Positions 7,283 to 13,923 of a DNA stretch of 39,626 bases are shown one piece after another. The stretch comes from a virus, in the IMG/VR virus record IMGVR_UViG_3300013306_000031, positions 1-39,626 of that record. The stretch is one strand, 5' to 3'. Each line of letters begins with the position of its first letter. Position 1 is the stretch's first letter. A model generated the notes under the pieces. That model did no database searches and was not told the origin of the DNA. It saw nothing but the letters and a program-made list of their open reading frames with translations. Made by a program: the position numbers and the translations under genes.

Positions 7283-8752
7283 CTAACCAACAATTGCGTG
7301 TCTTTTCTTCCTGCCAGAAGCAGGGAGGCGACGTTTAGCGAACTTCAGCGCCCCGAAGTGGGCGCATGTGATGGAGACGATGGGAGATAGATCAACGTCA
7401 AGGCTCAGGCGGTTCCATTTGAACGAGCCCGGACGATTCTTGATCTGGTCTTGAACCGTATTCTTTGCCGAAAGATCAAGATGCTCCTGCCCAAAATGCG
7501 TGATCGAAGGGTGCTTCTCGACGGCCTCACGCAGCAACACGCAGGCCTGGGAATACTCATTGGCATCGAGAATCCGAACAAGCATCTTCTTGTTCTTCAA
7601 TGCGGCCTCCAATATCGGACGGGCCGGAGAGTATGCATCGATCACGACCGGGACGTGGCGTTTGGCGCGCGTCCATAGCCACTCCACAAGAGCAGTCGTG
7701 CCGGCCTCATCAAACGGCGCATCAGCGGCGACCTCAAGGTGCACGCCGCTATCATCCGAGAATGTCGCAACACCTATCGAGACCTTCGTGCGCTCCGGAT
7801 TCATATCCACGCCATAGGCAGCCACCGGCCACTCGGGATCAGGATGCTCGATGGCTAGGTCATCCCATTTCTTCGGAGTGAACGCCAGCTTGCCAAGCTG
7901 GATCTCATCCCAAATGCCAAGCGCCTCACGCATGAACGAATCAGGAGAAAGCTTCCGGCGCATGCGAAGCATCGCTGCTTCCTTCGTGCGCTGAGGGTAC
8001 GAAGGATTTGCCTTCCGCCATTGGGCGCGATCATCGGGATCAGCCTTAGGGTCGGCGCTGAATTCGATATACAGGGCATCAGGAGCTTCCCCATTCAGGG
8101 CAGCGCGGCGTGCATCCTGAAATATCTCAGACGGATCAATCGGCTTCGGCGGAGTGCCGATCATAATTGTCAACGCATTAGACGAAGCGTTCTGCGCTGG
8201 AATCATGTCGTCAATAGAGCGCTCAGTGAGAATCTGCGCCTCGTCAAAGACCACAACGTCAAGCTTCGTGAAACCACGCCCAAAGCCGCGCTCCCGGGCC
8301 CCAAAAACGACGCGTGAGCCGTTCTTGAACTCGATCTTCTGCTCACTGCCGTTATCCGGAGTGCGGTCAATATGCGGCGCCATTGTCGGCGTCGCAGCCA
8401 TCGACTTCATGCCATCGAAAGTCTCATCAGCAGTCGAAGCGCGGTGCGCCGTCCAAACCACCGTCAAGCCGGGATAGATGATGCACAAGGCAAAAACAAT
8501 CCAGCCGATCATGAACGTCTTGCCAACCTGGCGAGGAATGCTGATCGTCACGCCGCCGACAGTCGTCGCATACAGCCCATCAGCACCCTTGGACAGAATC
8601 AGTTGAGCCGAGCCCTGCTGCCACGAATCAAAGGTAATTCCGAGCTCGCGGCACGTATCCCGAACCGCCGGCCAACCTGTTGAAACAATTCCTTCCGGCA
8701 CAATCACATGCCGGGCAGACTCAAACAGCGTAGGGGTCGAACTCCTCGTCAT
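7283..8752 (-). CDS. terL: Terminase large subunit
   Basis: This 489-residue protein is the packaging motor and nuclease. The ATPase part shows Walker A IPRQVGKT (residues 72-79), Walker B LDVVVFDE (164-171) and the coupling motif IGT (198-200). The C-terminal RNase H-like nuclease part shows acidic residues in GVDMNPE (D316) and VVIDAYSPA (D372), with a further Asp cluster LDVDLSP near 455. It overlaps the small terminase gene by 32 bases and is followed after two bases by the portal. With an HNH endonuclease gene close upstream, a cohesive-end packaging strategy is likely. Confidence 0.95.
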   Translation of the reverse strand: MTRSSTPTLFESARHVIVPEGIVSTGWPAVRDTCRELGITFDSWQQGSAQLILSKGADGLYATTVGGVTISIPRQVGKTFMIGWIVFALCIIYPGLTVVWTAHRASTADETFDGMKSMAATPTMAPHIDRTPDNGSEQKIEFKNGSRVVFGARERGFGRGFTKLDVVVFDEAQILTERSIDDMIPAQNASSNALTIMIGTPPKPIDPSEIFQDARRAALNGEAPDALYIEFSADPKADPDDRAQWRKANPSYPQRTKEAAMLRMRRKLSPDSFMREALGIWDEIQLGKLAFTPKKWDDLAIEHPDPEWPVAAYGVDMNPERTKVSIGVATFSDDSGVHLEVAADAPFDEAGTTALVEWLWTRAKRHVPVVIDAYSPARPILEAALKNKKMLVRILDANEYSQACVLLREAVEKHPSITHFGQEHLDLSAKNTVQDQIKNRPGSFKWNRLSLDVDLSPIVSITCAHFGALKFAKRRLPASGRKKRHAIVG

Positions 8753-9026
8753 CAGTCTCAGCCGCCTTGCTCAGGTCATCACCCTCGGCCGCCTTCGATA
8801 GCTGATCAATCTCCTTCGAGATCTCACGCACCTGACGCGTCAAAGCAGCCAGGTCGCGGGCCAACGTATTTTCGCTCTCCATATGCGTCACCAAAATCAG
8901 GCGCATAGCCTTCAACTCATCAAGGCGCGTCCCAAACTCCGTAGCCTCACGCAAAGACATCGCCCGCGCAGGGACGTCATCCTCAGTAGCAATCCGCACC
9001 GGAGACAACTGCCTTTTTCCAGCCAC
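8721..9026 (-). CDS. terS: Terminase small subunit (probable)
   Basis: This 101-residue protein precedes and overlaps the large terminase gene. It has a basic N-terminal AGKRQLSPVRI, then a helical core (SLREATEFGTRLDELKAMRLILVTHMESENTLARDLAALTRQVREISKEIDQLSK) and an acidic end. The segment ARDLAALTRQVREISKEID matches the helical oligomerisation core seen in short actinophage small terminases. GTG 9026 is chosen because AGGTGG lies eight bases upstream; GTGs at 9038 and 9035 have none. It should recognise the packaging site, which may lie just upstream. Confidence 0.75.
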   Translation of the reverse strand: MAGKRQLSPVRIATEDDVPARAMSLREATEFGTRLDELKAMRLILVTHMESENTLARDLAALTRQVREISKEIDQLSKAAEGDDLSKAAETDDEEFDPYAV

Positions 9027-9120
9027 GTGAACCACCACCTAACTGATGAGACACCGCCGGCCATCTGTGGAAAACGGCGCATGAGTGAAACTGGCACTAT
9101 GCCAGTGGGTGGGCTAAGCC

Positions 9121-9155
9121 GGGGGTGGGGAGGGGACCCTCCCCACCCCCTTTTT
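9121..9155 (+). terminator. Near-perfect G-rich palindrome with T-run (terminator or packaging site)
   Basis: Bases 9121-9134 and 9137-9150 are perfect 14-bp complements separated by two bases, and TTTTT follows on the plus strand. In form it is a plus-strand intrinsic terminator, but no plus-strand gene leads into it. On the minus strand it stands in the leader of the small terminase gene. The left arm with upstream GGGTGGG also offers several runs of three or more G, enough for a G-quadruplex. A part in packaging (cos or terminase binding) is an alternative reading. Confidence 0.6.
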
Positions 9156-9189
9156 GGGGTTTTGGGATAAGAAAAAGCTTTATTTGGGG

Positions 9190-9432
9190 TTATCCACAGG
9201 CCGCAAACGCCTCATATGCCCTTGTGGCAACGTCTGAATCGTTGGCTTGCCGGTTGCCCCTTGCGCTATTGCACCATCTATGGGCCAGCCTGAGGGCTTC
9301 TGGGGAGTGATCTGGAGCCGACTGATGCGACTGCGGCACGATGTGGTCAAGCGATGCAGCCCAGTTGTCCTGATGATGGAGCGTCGAGTCCACTGGCATT
9401 AGACATATCTGGCATGTCCACTCTCTATTTGG
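9190..9432 (-). pseudogene. HNH endonuclease remnant without a start codon
   Basis: The open frame 9432-9190 encodes an HNH core: C-Q-I-C, then SLDHIVPQS, LRLAHRWCN and SARGNR. A TAG at 9435-9433 closes the frame upstream, and no ATG, GTG or TTG precedes the first cysteines; the only ATG (9399) lies after C-Q-I-C and has no ribosome site. It follows the intact HNH gene and could be a decayed second copy, or a fragment left by recombination. Its stop codon overlaps a sequence identical to the consensus DnaA box (9190-9198). Confidence 0.6.
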
Positions 9433-9440
9433 CTATTGGG

Positions 9441-9743
9441 TCACCATTGGCGACTGGTCTTGATCGGCTTTAGTGCCACTACTTTCGAGTGGCCTGGCAT
9501 CTTATTCCCGCGCTTCTGATTGCACAGCCTGTGAGCCAGTCGGCAGTTCTTACGATCGAACGGTGAGCCGCCCCGAGATACCGGGATGACCTCGTCAACC
9601 TCTGGCGAGCCTGGCTGGCCATGCGGAAGCGTTTTATCCACCACGACGCTGCACAACCAGCAGTGCGTCTCTTCTCTGAGTACGCACGCCCTGATCTTGT
9701 CCCTCAGGCTGCCATTGGATCGGCGCGGGTTAGCCTTCGTTGC
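9441..9743 (-). CDS. HNH endonuclease (terminase-linked)
   Basis: This 100-residue protein is an HNH nuclease of the kind found next to cohesive-end terminases, where it takes part in genome end cleavage with the terminase. Motifs: zinc pair C-W-L-C near residue 29, VDEVIPVSRGG (about 50-60; Glu replaces the usual first His, as in many relatives), and NCRLAHRLCNQKRGNK (67-82). The ATG at 9743 lies inside the end of the SH3-like gene (14-base overlap), so coupling is likely. The longer upstream frame to 9857 is a shadow of that gene. Confidence 0.87.
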   Translation of the reverse strand, partial: ATKANPRRSNGSLRDKIRACVLREETHCWLCSVVVDKTLPHGQPGSPEVDEVIPVSRGGSPFDRKNCRLAHRLCNQKRGNKMPGHSKVVALKPIKTSRQW

Positions 9744-9906
9744 CATGCTCGGCGTCGATCTGATCGAGCAACGCAGTGCGCACAGCCCCGTCAGCGTCAC
9801 GCACAGTGAGCACATGGCCTTCAACCTCGGTAACGGTCCACGGCTGCCCGGCCGCACTAACGGTGTCGCCTACCTTGACGGCGGGCTCAGTGTCTCGTGC
9901 TGCCAT
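9730..9906 (-). CDS. Small SH3-like protein
   Basis: This 58-residue gene was read directly from the sequence. AAAAGGAG lies eight bases before ATG 9906. The protein has an SH3-like strand pattern: AVKVGDTVSAAGQPWTVTEV, then EGHVLTVRDADGAVRTALLDQI. Proteins of this form, often seen in actinophages, carry a KOW-like beta barrel and may bind nucleic acid or protein, but no role is established. It overlaps the HNH gene, and the gene-free structured region lies upstream in the same transcript. Confidence 0.8.
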   Translation of the reverse strand: MAARDTEPAVKVGDTVSAAGQPWTVTEVEGHVLTVRDADGAVRTALLDQIDAEHGNEG

Positions 9907-9959
9907 GGTGTGCTCCTTTTGGTTGGCGATCTACTAACTAGGCCGCGTTCTCGATTGTT

Positions 9960-10380
9960 GACCGGCAGTGCGTTCGATCTGGTGGGCTGGGGCGGCTTTG
10001 CACCGCCGACGATTTCAGGTCGCCCTCATTTATCCAGCCCTCCCGCGTTCATGTCCGCGGGCTATTCAGTTATGAGCGTGTTGTGCCAGGCCCCGGCTCG
10101 GCGCGCCTTACCGGGGTCCAGCGTTGCGATAGTCACCAGCTACCGCGCTTGCTTTCCCGCTATGCGGGGAAGTTTGCTCCTGCATGGAGTAGGCGCGTAG
10201 CGTCGCCTCGTTCTTAGACCGCCGTCAAGCTCGGTTCTCCGCAGTCCACCTAAGGACTACATCACCCGGCTTGCCGTTCGCCAGCACGTTTAGGAAACTT
10301 GCCCTAGTACCTGACAGCAGCCTCCATGCAGGAGGGTGTGTTGAGGCCGCGACGCATGGGGGTTGTCGCGGCTTCAAGAA
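9960..10380 (-). ncRNA. Candidate large structured RNA, unassigned class
   Basis: About 480 bases (9907-10391) hold no credible gene but contain a dense series of stems. From the minus-strand 5' side: 10341-10353/10365-10377 (13 pairs, one mismatch on minus); a long-range perfect 13-bp pair 10322-10334/10177-10189; inside it 10266-10270/10280-10284, 10241-10247/10254-10260 and 10191-10195/10204-10208; then 10156-10160/10164-10168, 10126-10132/10140-10146, 10091-10096/10111-10116, 10042-10047/10056-10061, and a three-way junction closed by 10034-10040/9984-9990. In four stems one pair is G-U only in the minus-strand RNA and a mismatch in the other, which supports minus transcription. No tRNA, tmRNA, RNase P or intron core was recognised. 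Confidence 0.5.
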
Positions 10381-10391
10381 TGTGGGGGGCG

Positions 10392-10871
10392 CTATGCGGC
10401 GCGGTCGGCGGCGTTGTGGGTGAACAACTCATTCCGCTTAGCGATCACCGCGGCCTCTGCTTCGTCAATGCTTGCGAATAGTCCAACATGAAACTTTCTG
10501 CCATGGTGGGTAACCTCAGCTCTCCACTTACCCCGAGTCTTCATCCATACGACTCCACGCACGCCAGACTTACTTAGCGCGGTTGCGCCTCGCCTATTCT
10601 GGCGATTTTGACTCGGCGTCGCTGGTCTCAGGTGGGCTGGATTTACGCACGATGTATTGAAGCATGTATGGTCAATCTCCATCAATGGGTCGATGGACCC
10701 GCGGTCAATAAGGTATGACACCCTATGCGCGCCAATCATTCGCCCGAGAATTCTGAACCGGCCATAGCCGCCTCGGTCGGCGTCAATCTTCGCGGTCCAC
10801 GTCCAGCAGTCGCCAGACTTATCTACCTTCGCCCAAAATCGTTCAATGTCCGCGGGAGATGTGCCATGCAT
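10392..10871 (-). CDS. HNH homing endonuclease with AP2 DNA-binding domain
   Basis: This 159-residue protein is a homing endonuclease of the HNH-AP2 type. The HNH part has AHRVSYLIDRG (48-58) and MEIDHTCFNTSCVNPAHLRPAT (64-85) with H68, C70, C75, N77 and H80; the AP2-like part is GVRGVVWMKTRGKWRAEVTHHGRKFHVGLFASIDEAE (about 103-139). The ATG at 10871 is preferred; AGGAGGA lies about 12 bases upstream, a rather long gap. That ribosome site can pair with an upstream loop. It is free-standing rather than inside a split gene. Such genes are mobile and need not serve the phage. Confidence 0.88.
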   Translation of the reverse strand: MHGTSPADIERFWAKVDKSGDCWTWTAKIDADRGGYGRFRILGRMIGAHRVSYLIDRGSIDPLMEIDHTCFNTSCVNPAHLRPATPSQNRQNRRGATALSKSGVRGVVWMKTRGKWRAEVTHHGRKFHVGLFASIDEAEAAVIAKRNELFTHNAADRAA

Positions 10872-10882
10872 GTCCAAGCGAT

Positions 10883-10930
10883 TCCTCCTAGGAATGCGAA
10901 AGGCCCGCACCTAGGAGGATGCGGGCCTTT
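10883..10930 (-). promoter_or_regulatory. Hairpin whose loop can mask the HNH/AP2 ribosome site
   Basis: On the minus strand an 11-bp stem (10930-10920 with 10909-10899) encloses a ten-base loop TCCTCCTAGG (10919-10910). This loop is the exact complement of CCTAGGAGGA (10892-10883), which holds the Shine-Dalgarno site of the next gene. The two pairings could form a pseudoknot or two alternative hairpins, hiding or freeing the ribosome site. The TTT after the stem also gives it a weak terminator look in both directions. Confidence 0.55.
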
Positions 10931-11063
10931 CTGGCCGGGGTAATTAGTCCCGGATTCTTTTATGCAGATTGTGGGCCGGCGCCATCCCGGCGAGCGGCAG
11001 TTGTCCGTAGGCTGGACTGCCAGATGTTGACCCTCCATGGTCCGGGTGGAAGTTCCGGGACAT
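10931..11063. other. Gene-free region at early/late boundary
   Basis: No gene is seen between the early terminator and the HNH/AP2 leader. Short stems are present: 10935-10939/10949-10953, 10975-10979/10987-10991 and 10996-11001/11016-11021. A late promoter is expected here because the minus-strand late genes start just downstream, but no clear -35/-10 pair was found. Confidence 0.4.
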
Positions 11064-11092
11064 AAAGAAAGGCCAGTCGCGTGGACCGGCCT
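11064..11092 (-). terminator. Intrinsic terminator closing the early operon
   Basis: On the minus strand AGGCCGGTC (11092-11084) pairs with GACTGGCCT (11079-11071 region, one G-U), loop CACGC, followed by TTCTTT. It lies 54 bases after the last early gene and separates early from late transcription. Confidence 0.8.
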
Positions 11093-11145
11093 GATTGAGA
11101 GTTCTTCCCTCGATTTGACACACTATCTTATTTAACCGGGTCGTG

Positions 11146-11736
11146 CTAGTTCCCGGCGCGCGTGTCGTGCCATGCGTCGAGCACTTCATGCGGGTGATAG
11201 GTGGGCTGTGGGTGGGTGGTGTGCGGTTTGAGCTTCCCACGCCTCGCCCAGTTGCGGATGTCCATGCTTGTGATTGCGATCTTGGCATGGGTGCGGAGCC
11301 ATGGCAGTAGCTCGCGGGTTGGCATAGGTGGTGCGATGTTGCGGACGCGTTCGCGTAGCGCGGCGATATTGATGGGCGGATCTTCGGGGCCGCTGACTAG
11401 GTGCTCGGCTTTGGTTACCCAGTCTTGGATGATCCATGCGAGTCCCGCGGCCCGTTCGTCCTCTGCGTAGGTTTTCGCGTTCCATCCCACGCTCCGGAGG
11501 TTAGCTTGCAGTTGGAGCGCGTCAAGGTTGAGCGGTGCGGCGCTAACTGGCTTGCCACCACTGTTCCATCCGCCACCAACGGGCCTGACGTTATCGAGCT
11601 TGGAGATGGTCACACCAAGCGCTTGGATGAGTGCCGGAACCTGATCAAGCCATGCTTGCAAGTCCCGGACACATTGCGTGCACAGGTAAGTGCTCGTCAT
11701 GTTGCGGCAATCCTCGGTGGTGCATTCGAGCGTCAT
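11146..11736 (-). CDS. Zinc-ribbon and helix-turn-helix protein
   Basis: This 196-residue protein has an N-terminal zinc ribbon (C-x4-C-x8-C-x2-C in ECTTEDCRNMTSTYLCTQC) and a C-terminal MerR-like helix-turn-helix (SMDIRNWARRGKLKPHTTHPQPTYHPHEVLDAW). The middle is helical, with AGLAWIIQDWVTKAEHLV. Proteins with this layout end the early operons of many actinophages and are often annotated as DNA-binding; control of late transcription is a reasonable guess because it is the last early gene, but nothing here proves it. The ATG at 11736 overlaps the previous stop (ATGA). Confidence 0.7.
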   Translation of the reverse strand: MTLECTTEDCRNMTSTYLCTQCVRDLQAWLDQVPALIQALGVTISKLDNVRPVGGGWNSGGKPVSAAPLNLDALQLQANLRSVGWNAKTYAEDERAAGLAWIIQDWVTKAEHLVSGPEDPPINIAALRERVRNIAPPMPTRELLPWLRTHAKIAITSMDIRNWARRGKLKPHTTHPQPTYHPHEVLDAWHDTRAGN

Positions 11737-11930
11737 TCGGCCGCCTCGCAATCGCACGGCTTTGTCAGCCAGCATCTGGTGCAGACATCGGCCTTGCGTA
11801 CGGGTCGAGTGGATCCCTCGCAGTCAACATGCACGATGGCATCATCTGCGTAGGTGGCCAGGTCGCCAACGTGGATGCGGTCATCACAAGCGCCGCATGT
11901 CCCGGTGTACTTTGCTTCGAACTGGATCAT
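11733..11930 (-). CDS. Small zinc-ribbon protein
   Basis: This 65-residue protein has two cysteine groups, T-C-G-A-C near residue 12 and C-T-R-C-W-L-T-K-P-C-D-C near 50, with a strand region VGDLATYADDAIVHVDC between them. A structural zinc ribbon is likely; partner unknown. It overlaps the genes on both sides by four bases (ATGA), so it is part of the coupled early transcript. Confidence 0.65.
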   Translation of the reverse strand: MIQFEAKYTGTCGACDDRIHVGDLATYADDAIVHVDCEGSTRPVRKADVCTRCWLTKPCDCEAAE

Positions 11931-12148
11931 CCCCTCACCTCCCGCACGTCAAACGCCTTAGTCCCGAGCGCCAGCACCCTCTCGTCCCCGTCGTCGTCCC
12001 AGAATCCAATCCGGCCGGCGTCGTAGATGTAGATTTCGTGGGCACTGATTTCGCGTTCGGGTGCGTCGGGATAGGTGCGGTAGATGAACTTGCGGCGCGG
12101 GCGTGGTTCGGGCGGCTGCTTGGCGGTCATGTCGTCGAAGAGGCTCAA
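11927..12148 (-). CDS. Small hypothetical early protein
   Basis: No family is recognised for this 73-residue protein. It has a Pro/Arg-rich N-terminus and a strand-rich, acidic C-terminus (EIYIYDAGRIGFWDDDGDERVLALG). TTG 12148 is chosen because it overlaps the preceding stop as TTGA and GGGAGG stands four to five bases upstream; ATG 12130 is an alternative without a ribosome site. Confidence 0.55.
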   Translation of the reverse strand: MSLFDDMTAKQPPEPRPRRKFIYRTYPDAPEREISAHEIYIYDAGRIGFWDDDGDERVLALGTKAFDVREVRG

Positions 12149-12348
12149 GATTCCTCCCAAAATACGATGACGCTTTCATCGTCCGAGTCCACTCGGATCA
12201 CGTCATCCCAGTCATTGCTGAGACCGGAAGCTTCCCGATCTCCCGCGGCCATGCGCATGGCCAGCTTCACGTCAGACCAGCAGGCGGGCGCGGTGATGTA
12301 GTACTCGTGGCGGGTGGTTACTCTCGTGCGCTGCTCAACTGCGCTCAT
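12145..12348 (-). CDS. Small hypothetical early protein
   Basis: This 67-residue protein is unrecognised. It begins MSAVEQRTRVTTRHEYYITAP, contains a helix CWSDVKLAMRMAAGDREA and ends in a strand with DDVIRVDSDDESVIVFWEES. The ATG at 12348 overlaps the RusA stop (ATGA) and is preceded by GAGGAG, itself within the RusA coding end. Confidence 0.6.
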   Translation of the reverse strand: MSAVEQRTRVTTRHEYYITAPACWSDVKLAMRMAAGDREASGLSNDWDDVIRVDSDDESVIVFWEES

Positions 12349-12716
12349 GCCAGCTCCTCGATTGTGAATGTGATTGAGTCCGGCGCAGCAGTTCCGCGTC
12401 GATGATCCGGGCCCACGACTTCCCGCCACGAGTCGTCAGGGATCACCCCGGCGTCAACGATCCCGTCAACGCACGCTTTCGTCGTTGGTGCCAGGTTGTT
12501 TGGATCCCAGCGCCGATTGCCCGGCTTGTTGATCGCGGCAGTGATCCGCACGGGGATGGTGAGTTCGATTCCGGCGATTACGCGTCTGGCTTCGTTCGCG
12601 GCAGCTTGCCGCCATGCTCGCGTGAGTTCGGCCTTCGCGTGGTGGTGCAATCGGTCGTTCGAGTTGATGAACTTGCACGGTGCCGGGACGGTGAAGATGA
12701 ACGTTCGCGGTGTCAT
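12345..12716 (-). CDS. RusA-like Holliday junction resolvase
   Basis: This 123-residue protein matches RusA-family endonucleases, which as dimers cut four-way DNA junctions. The key region is RRWDPNNLAPTTKACVDGIVDAGVIPDDSWREVVGPDHRRG (about 68-108), holding the conserved Asp/Asn and the Lys, Asp and paired Asp residues of the family. An N-terminal strand FIFTVPAPCKFINSNDRLHHHAK is also usual. The enzyme should resolve replication or recombination branches before packaging. Coupled to both neighbours by four-base overlaps. Confidence 0.88.
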   Translation of the reverse strand: MTPRTFIFTVPAPCKFINSNDRLHHHAKAELTRAWRQAAANEARRVIAGIELTIPVRITAAINKPGNRRWDPNNLAPTTKACVDGIVDAGVIPDDSWREVVGPDHRRGTAAPDSITFTIEELA

Positions 12717-13246
12717 GCGCGCTCCCGTTTCTGGATCTCGCGCTTGATGTAAAACTCGGCTTTCCTCAAGTCCTCTATGGCGTCATTCTTGAGGTCGGCC
12801 CGCCATATGTACTTGATGGCGTTTCCGAGATTGAAGCCCATGTGCTCAGTGATCTGGATGCACTCGACGCCGGATGGATGGCTGACGTAGTGAGGCGGAT
12901 GGTTCACGGCGTCCATATAGTCGGCCGCAAGTTTCTTGGCGATCCCGCTGAGGGTTGATGCATGGTCGTCCGGATCGCTAGGCGCCTCTCTGAGCGCCCC
13001 AAATTCCCCTCCCGGCACTTCCACCCCTTCAGCCACTCCCGTAGCGCCCTGCGTGGAAGTCTGCGGCTCCGGTTCGGCAAGGATGAGTTCGTGGGCGGCG
13101 TACCAGAGCGGATATCCGGCAAACAGGCCACTAACGCGGAATGGCCGGTCCGGTGCGGCGTCGATCTCCACCACCATGCCCACCTCATCGAAGTAGCGAT
13201 CCGTGCGGCTGATGACGCGGACGTGATCACCGATTTTGAATTTCAC
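12713..13246 (-). CDS. KOW-like domain fused to DUF3310
   Basis: This 177-residue protein has two parts. Residues 1-55 (KFKIGDHVRVISRTD, GMVVEIDAAPDRPFRVSGL) look like a KOW/SH3 barrel. Residues 110-177 match DUF3310, with NHPPHYVSHPSGVECIQITEHMGFNLGNAIKYIWRADLKNDAIEDLRKAEFYI. DUF3310 genes are very common in phage early regions; a role near nucleotide metabolism has been proposed but not shown. Start is GTG 13246 with AGGAG close upstream. An acidic, low-complexity linker joins the two parts. Confidence 0.82.
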   Translation of the reverse strand: MKFKIGDHVRVISRTDRYFDEVGMVVEIDAAPDRPFRVSGLFAGYPLWYAAHELILAEPEPQTSTQGATGVAEGVEVPGGEFGALREAPSDPDDHASTLSGIAKKLAADYMDAVNHPPHYVSHPSGVECIQITEHMGFNLGNAIKYIWRADLKNDAIEDLRKAEFYIKREIQKRERA

Positions 13247-13252
13247 GAGCTC

Positions 13253-13492
13253 CTACTTCCGGAGGTTGGCGAGGGTGCGGGTGAGGTCCATCGACTTGCG
13301 GCGTAGCGTGCCTGACTCGGGTGAGCCGTACGAGTAGTCGTTGGCGGTCGATGCCCGGATGTCGTACTGCTTCGAGTGGTAGTTGTACGTGGCGCGTTCG
13401 CCGTCGAGTCGCTCAAGTAGCGCCTCGCACGCAATGACGAGTTCCCTTGCTTCGGCTTTCGTGCGTTCGATCTTGCCTCGGGTCATACTCAT
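13253..13492 (-). CDS. Small hypothetical early protein
   Basis: This 79-residue protein is mainly helical (KIERTKAEARELVIACEALLERLDGE; GTLRRKSMDLTRTLANLRK) around a Tyr/Ser-rich stretch. No family is recognised. ATG 13492 overlaps the upstream stop as ATGA, and AAGGGA lies upstream. Confidence 0.65.
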   Translation of the reverse strand: MSMTRGKIERTKAEARELVIACEALLERLDGERATYNYHSKQYDIRASTANDYSYGSPESGTLRRKSMDLTRTLANLRK

Positions 13493-13923
13493 TGGTTGTT
13501 CCCTTCGGATGTGTGTGAAGCCGCCCCGGTTGGGACGGCTTCGATGGGTGGTTGGTTTGGCTCTTCGGGTACTGGTCGCAGTTCGCCAGCCCGGTCACGC
13601 CAGTTATCACGGAAGTGCTGGGCCATACGGAATAGCCCAAGCCGCTGCTCCCAAGTCATACCGGGCATGTCGCCAGCCGCCCAGTAGTTATTCGCTACCC
13701 ATTCCCCGGCGCCGCCGTAATAGCATTCGTTGTAGTAGCCGTCAGCGGCGTTGATGTGCTTGCGGAAAACGTTGCAGTGTGTGCACGCGATATTCGTGAA
13801 GAAGTCGCCTTCCCAACTGCCCGCCGTTCGGTGGTAGGTCTCTCCGGGGTCGATGCTGCGAAAGCACTCTTCGCAGATGTGCCTCTTTCGGGCCCTGCCC
13901 GTTTTCGTGCTTGCAAAGCTCAT
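13489..13923 (-). CDS. Zinc-ribbon phage protein
   Basis: This 144-residue protein belongs to a zinc-ribbon group common in actinophages: basic N-terminus, then HICEECFRSIDPGETYHRTAGSWEGDFFTNIACTHCNVF (about 15-54) with two C-x2-C pairs, a Tyr-rich stretch, and a helical region with MTWEQRLGLFRMAQHFRDNWRDRAGELR. Role unknown. ATG 13923 overlaps the previous stop and has GAGGA upstream; the open frame extending to 14229 is not used. Confidence 0.72.
   Translation of the reverse strand: MSFASTKTGRARKRHICEECFRSIDPGETYHRTAGSWEGDFFTNIACTHCNVFRKHINAADGYYNECYYGGAGEWVANNYWAAGDMPGMTWEQRLGLFRMAQHFRDNWRDRAGELRPVPEEPNQPPIEAVPTGAASHTSEGNNQ

Noticed and set aside
9744-9857. N-terminal extension of the HNH gene to 9857
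   Set aside because: This part lies out of frame over the SH3-like gene, which has a strong ribosome site; the overlap points to ATG 9743 as the real start.
9586-10200. Plus-strand frame of 204 codons over the structured region
   Set aside because: No ribosome site or known pattern; it overlaps the well supported HNH and SH3-like genes antisense and ends in the RNA stems.
9960-10380. Group I or group II intron hosting the HNH/AP2 gene
   Set aside because: No split gene flanks it, no P7 or domain V-like core was found, and the endonuclease gene lies outside the stems.
10823-11038. 71-codon minus frame upstream of HNH/AP2
   Set aside because: It overlaps the HNH/AP2 gene in another frame, has no ribosome site and crosses the hairpin leader.
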